The position numbers and the translations under genes are program-made. This document shows positions 59,705 through 64,000 of a stretch of DNA of 64,000 nucleotides, one piece after another (the stretch's first letter is position 1; each line of letters opens with the position of its first letter). The notes beneath the pieces were generated by a model that saw only the letters and a program-made list of their open reading frames with translations, ran no database searches and was not told the DNA's origin. The stretch covers positions 1 to 64,000 of the forward strand of contig NZ_JAHBZY010000003.1 of assembly GCF_019635155.1 (NCBI RefSeq), read 5' to 3'. The stretch is from Nitrosomonas sp. GTDB lineage: Bacteria; Pseudomonadota; Gammaproteobacteria; Burkholderiales; Nitrosomonadaceae.

Positions 59705-61417
59705 ATGAAGCAGCTTAAAGATTCTAATCCTACTATCATCGCACGTGAGACATTACGTCAGTTAGCGGCACTCAAGATCCCCCCAACACCGGACAACTAT
59801 TTTAGGCTTTATTATCAAATTTCAGGGAATTCCGGAGATAGTGCCGATTCGGTTGCTAATGTGGCAATAGGTTCTTTAAATCAGATGGATAATTCTGCAT
59901 CCGAGACCACCTCTTGGGGAGAGACCATTGAAGCATTGTTAAAGCAATTAGAAAATAAACAGGGCACTTTAACAATTGCAAAAAAAAGAGAAGGAGTCAA
60001 ACGAGTGCTTGCTAGGTTCTCGAAAGACTCGAAGCAATTACACAATAAGCTAAAAGCATTAGTGGATTCTTGGGGAGAGTCTAACGTATCGTCTCCTGAG
60101 TTAACAGAAATAGATCCACTTGAGAATTCTTCTGCTCAAGCTTCTCGTTTAGATGTTCAAAATACGCTAACTGAACAACCCACCTTAGAAAAAACCGAAA
60201 TAGGTAATCCGTTTTCTGATCAATTGCGGGAATTAGTGTCGGAAATGCTCGAACATATCATTGCACAGCGGATTGACGATGCAATGTTGGCTGATGAGGT
60301 AAGAGCCTTGGCTCACCAGCTTCGGAAAATACAAAATAAATCGGAAATGGAGAGTTTTCTTGATATTTTTCGTAATCTTAACAACCGGATTGTTAATTAT
60401 GATCAATGCGGAGACAAGTTGCAGCAAGGTTTGCTTAGATTGCTGAATATGCTGATGGATAGTACAGGTGAATTCTTGGCGGAAGATCAATGGATAGGTG
60501 CCAGAATCTGTCAGCTGCGAGAAACAATTGCTAAGCCATTAAATTCTCAAGTGATTGAGCAGGCTGGGCATTATTTGGAAGAAATTACGCAAAGACAAGA
60601 AATCGTCAAAAGTAGTCTAAGCGAAGCCAAAATAACCTTGAAGAAAATGGTTACTTCGCTAATTACCAATATTGAAGGACTCACCGATACGACGGACGGA
60701 TATCAAGAGAAACTTGAGCAGTATGTTGAGAAGATAAGTAAAACCGATGATATTAAAGAACTGAACCAGTTGCTTGCGTTGATTATGGAAGAAACCAAGC
60801 AAATGCAGAAAAGCACATCCAGCTACCGAAATGATTTTTTAGCTGCTCGTGCAGAGGTCAGTTTAGCCCAGAGTAAGATCAACCAACTTGAAACAGAATT
60901 GCAAGCGATGGGTGAGAAGGTGCATGAAGATCATTTAACCGGGATATTGAATCGCCGGGGACTGGATAGCGCTTTCGAACGGGAAGCGGCACGGTCCAGC
61001 CGCCATCAGGTACCGTTATGTTTCGCCTTACTGGATATTGATAATTTTAAGCAACTGAATGATACGCATGGCCATAAGGTCGGCGATGATGCACTGGTTT
61101 ATCTGGTTGAATCAGTTAAAGATACCACTCGTCCAGAGGATGTTGTATCACGCTATGGCGGTGAAGAGTTTGTCATCTTGTTACCTAATACGAATCTTGA
61201 AGAAGGTGTTCAAATTCTTTCCAGAATCCGGCGGAATTTGACAAAGAAATTTTTCTTGCATGAAAACAAACGCTTGTTAATTACTTTTAGTGCGGGCATT
61301 GCGCAACTTCATTCCGGAGAATCACAAGAAAGCATCTTTAAGCGTGCCGATGAAGCACTCTATCGAGCAAAGAAAAGCGGTAAGAATCAAATATTAACAT
61401 CGGAATATGTTCTGTAA
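59705..61417 (+). CDS. Diguanylate cyclase with long N-terminal helical region
   Basis: About 570 residues. The N-terminal 400 are mostly helical, with no recognised sensor domain; the section before the catalytic domain (TDDIKELNQLLALIMEETKQMQ) matches that of the next cyclase. The GGDEF domain has active GGEEF and the I-site RPED five residues before it. I start at the ATG at 59705 (MKQLKDSNP); a GTG at 59669 in frame is the alternative. No membrane helix is seen. It lies 135 bp behind the response regulator. Confidence 0.9.
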   Translation: MKQLKDSNPTIIARETLRQLAALKIPPTPDNYFRLYYQISGNSGDSADSVANVAIGSLNQMDNSASETTSWGETIEALLKQLENKQGTLTIAKKREGVKRVLARFSKDSKQLHNKLKALVDSWGESNVSSPELTEIDPLENSSAQASRLDVQNTLTEQPTLEKTEIGNPFSDQLRELVSEMLEHIIAQRIDDAMLADEVRALAHQLRKIQNKSEMESFLDIFRNLNNRIVNYDQCGDKLQQGLLRLLNMLMDSTGEFLAEDQWIGARICQLRETIAKPLNSQVIEQAGHYLEEITQRQEIVKSSLSEAKITLKKMVTSLITNIEGLTDTTDGYQEKLEQYVEKISKTDDIKELNQLLALIMEETKQMQKSTSSYRNDFLAARAEVSLAQSKINQLETELQAMGEKVHEDHLTGILNRRGLDSAFEREAARSSRHQVPLCFALLDIDNFKQLNDTHGHKVGDDALVYLVESVKDTTRPEDVVSRYGGEEFVILLPNTNLEEGVQILSRIRRNLTKKFFLHENKRLLITFSAGIAQLHSGESQESIFKRADEALYRAKKSGKNQILTSEYVL

Positions 61418-61461
61418 CTCTTTGTTTTTAATTATTAACATAATGTATGATTGCAAATAAC

Positions 61462-61611
61462 ATGGATTTCCCTTGTTATTCATTCAATTCAATACGGGTT
61501 AGCTCTGTTAACTTTATGTCCATGGCAGTCTATACCGGTATGGGTTCTCCTTCGCAATCCAACGAATTATTCCCGAACTGGCATAGCCTGGCATTCAATG
61601 CGGTTAATTGA
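61462..61611 (+). CDS. Possible 49-residue small protein (uncertain)
   Basis: An ATG-to-TGA frame in the gap between the two cyclase genes, giving a Ser/Asn-rich peptide (MDFPCYSFNSIRVSS at the start, NELFPNWHSLAFNAVN at the end). It ends 11 bp before the next gene's ATG, and its stop overlaps that gene's ribosome binding site. There is no good ribosome binding site for it and no recognised family. It may be chance or a leader peptide. Confidence 0.25.
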   Translation: MDFPCYSFNSIRVSSVNFMSMAVYTGMGSPSQSNELFPNWHSLAFNAVN

Positions 61612-61622
61612 GGAGAATAGCT

Positions 61623-62420
61623 ATGCAAGGAGCTACCAAAAAAGGACAAAAAGGGATGTTGCGACTGGTTAAATCAGATGCTATTACAAGTGAGCGAAAA
61701 CCTATGATTGATTCTGAAGATTACTACAAGCAAGTTGAACGCTATGCTGATCAGATTCGAAGAACGAGGAATCCAGATGAAATCATTCGTATTCTTGACA
61801 TCGTCCTATCTGAAACCAAAGAGTTAAGAACCAATGATGAAGTTTTTACTGCGCGAGAGCAGATTAAACGTGCAGAACAGAAAATTGAAACATTAAAAGA
61901 TGAGATCGAGCAATTACGCGGGCTTGTACAAACTGACCAGATGACTGGAGCTTTTAACCGGCGTGGATTGGATGAAACATTTATTCGTGAGGCAGCTCGT
62001 GCGGATAGAAATGCACAATCACTAGGTGTGGTTGTCATTGACCTGGATAATTTCAAGCAAATTAACGATAATCTTGGTCATCAGTATGGCGATAGCATTC
62101 TGATTAATTTTGTAGCCGTGGCGAAGGAAACACTGCGCCCTACCGATATCGTTGCGCGTTTTGGTGGCGAAGAATTTGTAATTCTATTGCCTGATGTTGT
62201 GATGGAAGACGCATTGACCATTATTCAGAGGTTACAAAATAATCTGTCTAAAAGCTTGTCAATACAAATTGATAATAAATCAATCCCAGTTACGTTTAGC
62301 GCCGGAGTGGCGTTGCGTTCATTTGGCGAACATCAGAATTCCGTGGTCAGCCGGGCTGATAAAGCGCTCTATCAAGCAAAACGAACCGGGAAGAATTGCG
62401 CAATTCCTGCGCTAGCATAA
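61623..62420 (+). CDS. Short diguanylate cyclase, paralogue of the preceding one
   Basis: A 265-residue cytoplasmic protein from the ATG at 61623 (gaggagaat before it). Residues 35-100 form a coiled linker (YADQIRRTRNPDEIIRILDIVLSETKELR) that aligns with the linker of the upstream cyclase. The GGDEF domain has GGEEF at 181-185 and I-site RPTD at 172-175. Both cyclases share FNRRGLD/LNRRGLD and EAARxxR blocks, so they are tandem paralogues and this one lacks the long N-terminus. It is probably active and feedback-controlled. Confidence 0.92.
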   Translation: MQGATKKGQKGMLRLVKSDAITSERKPMIDSEDYYKQVERYADQIRRTRNPDEIIRILDIVLSETKELRTNDEVFTAREQIKRAEQKIETLKDEIEQLRGLVQTDQMTGAFNRRGLDETFIREAARADRNAQSLGVVVIDLDNFKQINDNLGHQYGDSILINFVAVAKETLRPTDIVARFGGEEFVILLPDVVMEDALTIIQRLQNNLSKSLSIQIDNKSIPVTFSAGVALRSFGEHQNSVVSRADKALYQAKRTGKNCAIPALA

Positions 62421-62556
62421 CAATTTCGCAATAGCCAGTATGTATTAAACATGCCGTTATCCCTAACGGTTCGTGGTGATTATTTTTCAAAATTCAGTTT
62501 GAAATAATACGCGTTCTGATTTTAAAAATACTGATAGGTTTAATGTGAGGAACTAG

Positions 62557-63795
62557 ATGGAAGGTTTTTTTCTTGGGCGACAACCGATTTTAGATCGTAA
62601 CCAAAACCTGGTGGCATTTGAGCTTCTTTTTAGACGGGAAGAATCGGATGAGTCAGCTACGATAACAAACGACTTATCAGCATCGGCCAATGTCATTATC
62701 AACGCGTATTGCCAGTTGGGCATCCAAAATGTGCTGGGTAAATTACGGGGGTTTGTTAATGCAAATCCTGAACTGGTGATGAGTGACATTATCAGCTTGA
62801 TGCCAACTAAGCATGTTGTCCTTGAAATTAAGGAAACAGAATCGATTACAGCGGAATTCTTGACGCGATGCAATGAGCTCAAGCAAAAAGGATACCAATT
62901 TGCCCTCGATAATATCGTCGAAATTAATAGCAGGGTTGAACAGTTGCTTCCGATCGTCAGTGTTGTGAAAGTAAACGTACTGGCGCTAGAAAAGCCGGAA
63001 TTGACTAAAATCGTGGCGGAATTGAATCGTTGGCCGGTATTATTATTAGCACTCAAAGTTGAGAGCCGGGAGCAAGAAGCACTATGCCGACAATTAGGAT
63101 TCCAAATGTTCCAGGGATATTATTTTGCCAAACCGGAAGTCATGGCGGTTAAAAGAGCGGATCCAGGAAAGCTTGCGTTGCTAAAATTGTTAACATTGGC
63201 TATGGGTGATAGCGATGTCGAGGAATTAGAAAAAGAATTTAAACATCAACCCGGACTCAGTTATAACTTGATGCGTATGGTCAATTCGGTAGCGAATGGT
63301 TTGCCGCAAAAGATTAACTCAATTAAACATGCGATTTTAATTCTAGGGCGCCAGCAGCTGCAAAGATGGATTCAGTTGTTGCTGTATACTGCGGACCAAG
63401 CTGATGGCGGTACATCCAATGCATTGATGCAAACAGCGGCTGCGCGAGGAAAATTACTGGAATTAATCGCGAAAGCGGAACGTCCGCATGATAAGAATCA
63501 CCATGAAAGAGCTTTTATGGTTGGAATATTATCGCTTTTGGATATTCTACTGGGCATGGATATGCAACAGATAATAGACAAATTAGGCATTCCGGAAGAT
63601 ATGAGTCAGGCTTTATTGACGCGTGATGGGCGTTTAGGTCAAGAACTAAAATTAGTCGAGGCCAATGAGAAAGGGGAAGTGACGGCGATTCAAACAATTT
63701 TGAATAGCTTGGGTTTTATAAGCTTAAGTGAACTGGCTGACATTGAACTGCAAGCGATTGGCTGGGCCAACCGGATTGGTGAATCAGTCGATTGA
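62557..63795 (+). CDS. EAL-HDOD signalling protein (YuxH type)
   Basis: A 412-residue protein: an EAL-like domain (about 1-195) starting FLGRQPILDRNQNLVAFELLFR, then an HDOD domain (about 200-390; FKHQPGLSYNLMRMVNSVANGLPQKINSIKHAILILGRQQLQRWI). The EAL signature is changed to FELLF and several metal-binding residues are missing, so it is probably not a phosphodiesterase but a c-di-GMP reader or scaffold, as in CdgJ-like proteins that affect motility. It ends the signalling cluster. A gaggaac element precedes the ATG. Confidence 0.9.
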   Translation: MEGFFLGRQPILDRNQNLVAFELLFRREESDESATITNDLSASANVIINAYCQLGIQNVLGKLRGFVNANPELVMSDIISLMPTKHVVLEIKETESITAEFLTRCNELKQKGYQFALDNIVEINSRVEQLLPIVSVVKVNVLALEKPELTKIVAELNRWPVLLLALKVESREQEALCRQLGFQMFQGYYFAKPEVMAVKRADPGKLALLKLLTLAMGDSDVEELEKEFKHQPGLSYNLMRMVNSVANGLPQKINSIKHAILILGRQQLQRWIQLLLYTADQADGGTSNALMQTAAARGKLLELIAKAERPHDKNHHERAFMVGILSLLDILLGMDMQQIIDKLGIPEDMSQALLTRDGRLGQELKLVEANEKGEVTAIQTILNSLGFISLSELADIELQAIGWANRIGESVD

Positions 63796-63865
63796 TGCGG
63801 GTTAACTTCCTGAATCTATCAAGCGCTAGCATCCCTCAGCGTCTCCTGGTATGAAGCATCATAGT

Positions 63866-64000
63866 TTAGTGACTTTGATTCGAAATATTTCGAAGTTTAT
63901 TTAACAAAGCGGATTGTAGCTCGCTATCGATCCAAGCTTTCTGAGGTAACGCCCAAAGCTTATCATTTGCAAAATCCTGGCACTGAAGTGCATTTTCTTC
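63866..64000 (-). CDS. C-terminal end of an unrecognised protein (partial)
   Basis: The minus strand is open from the window edge to a TAA at 63866-63868, giving 44 residues that end ALPQKAWIDSELQSALL and then NKLRNISNQSH. Residue composition looks like a real globular C-terminus, but I do not recognise the family. The gene would converge with the EAL-HDOD gene at a 70-bp distance. It contains the 16-bp perfect palindrome at 63879-63894, probably by coincidence. Confidence 0.4.
   Translation of the reverse strand, partial: EENALQCQDFANDKLWALPQKAWIDSELQSALLNKLRNISNQSH

Noticed and set aside
62471-62490. CCGTTA/TAACGG hairpin between the second cyclase and EAL-HDOD genes
   Set aside because: Only six base pairs with a 4-nt loop and no T-tail; too weak to call a terminator.

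Overview
The window looks like chromosomal DNA of a Nitrosomonas-like betaproteobacterium (Nitrosomonadales). The signs are moderate GC content, the ubiC-ubiA-ubiD, lptD-surA-pdxA-rsmA and eno-ftsB clusters, an exosortase-associated TIGR04073 protein, and a dense c-di-GMP and two-component repertoire. No rRNA, tRNA, CRISPR array, prophage or intact insertion sequence was found. The genus is inferred from gene content and was not tested by a search.

Layout. 0.4-9.8 kb: a large hybrid histidine kinase, an ExoD-like protein, a MacA plus split MacB-type efflux set and an unrecognised lipoprotein; a long dyad-symmetric, MITE-like element lies just behind the lipoprotein gene. 10-24.8 kb: housekeeping and stress genes (BepA-like protease, phosphomannomutase, branched-chain aminotransferase, GpsA-like dehydrogenase, alpha/beta-hydrolase-OsmC fusion, Hsp15, class II aldolase, isoaspartyl peptidase, a periplasmic phosphatase, a dihaem cytochrome peroxidase-like protein, TrmB, ThiG, ThiS). 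A broken 3' end of a cation P-type ATPase gene lies at about 20.9-21.1 kb. 25.4-28.1 kb: a double-receiver LuxR regulator, the TIGR04073 protein and HtpX. 28.3-38.9 kb: FtsB, enolase, CTP synthase, a fructosamine kinase-like protein, ArgH, an orphan membrane sensor-like protein, MurA, RidA and RecG. 38.9-50.1 kb: bestrophin, a hemerythrin-diguanylate cyclase, the ubiquinone genes ubiC-ubiA-ubiD, a DUF486 protein, and the outer-membrane biogenesis operon lptD-surA-pdxA-rsmA.

50.1-63.8 kb is a motility and signalling block. On the minus strand, fliC is followed by flaG, fliD, fliS, fliT, fliK, an flhB C-terminal-like gene and a PilZ flagellar brake; fliC has a clear sigma-28 promoter. Divergent from fliC are a NarL/UvrY-type kinase and regulator, two paralogous diguanylate cyclases and an HDOD protein with a degenerate EAL domain. 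This reads as a module joining swimming to c-di-GMP, with an output (YcgR), synthases and probable c-di-GMP readers in one place.

The observations I rate highest are the 135-bp symmetric element at 8363-8497; the complementary loss of receiver residues in the double-REC regulator; the Asp-to-Glu receiver of the kinase next to fliC; hairpin-plus-U-tract structures in the leaders of the cytochrome peroxidase and hemerythrin-cyclase genes; and a shared 17-bp palindrome upstream of two unrelated genes. None is proven to be a new system; each is stated with a test.
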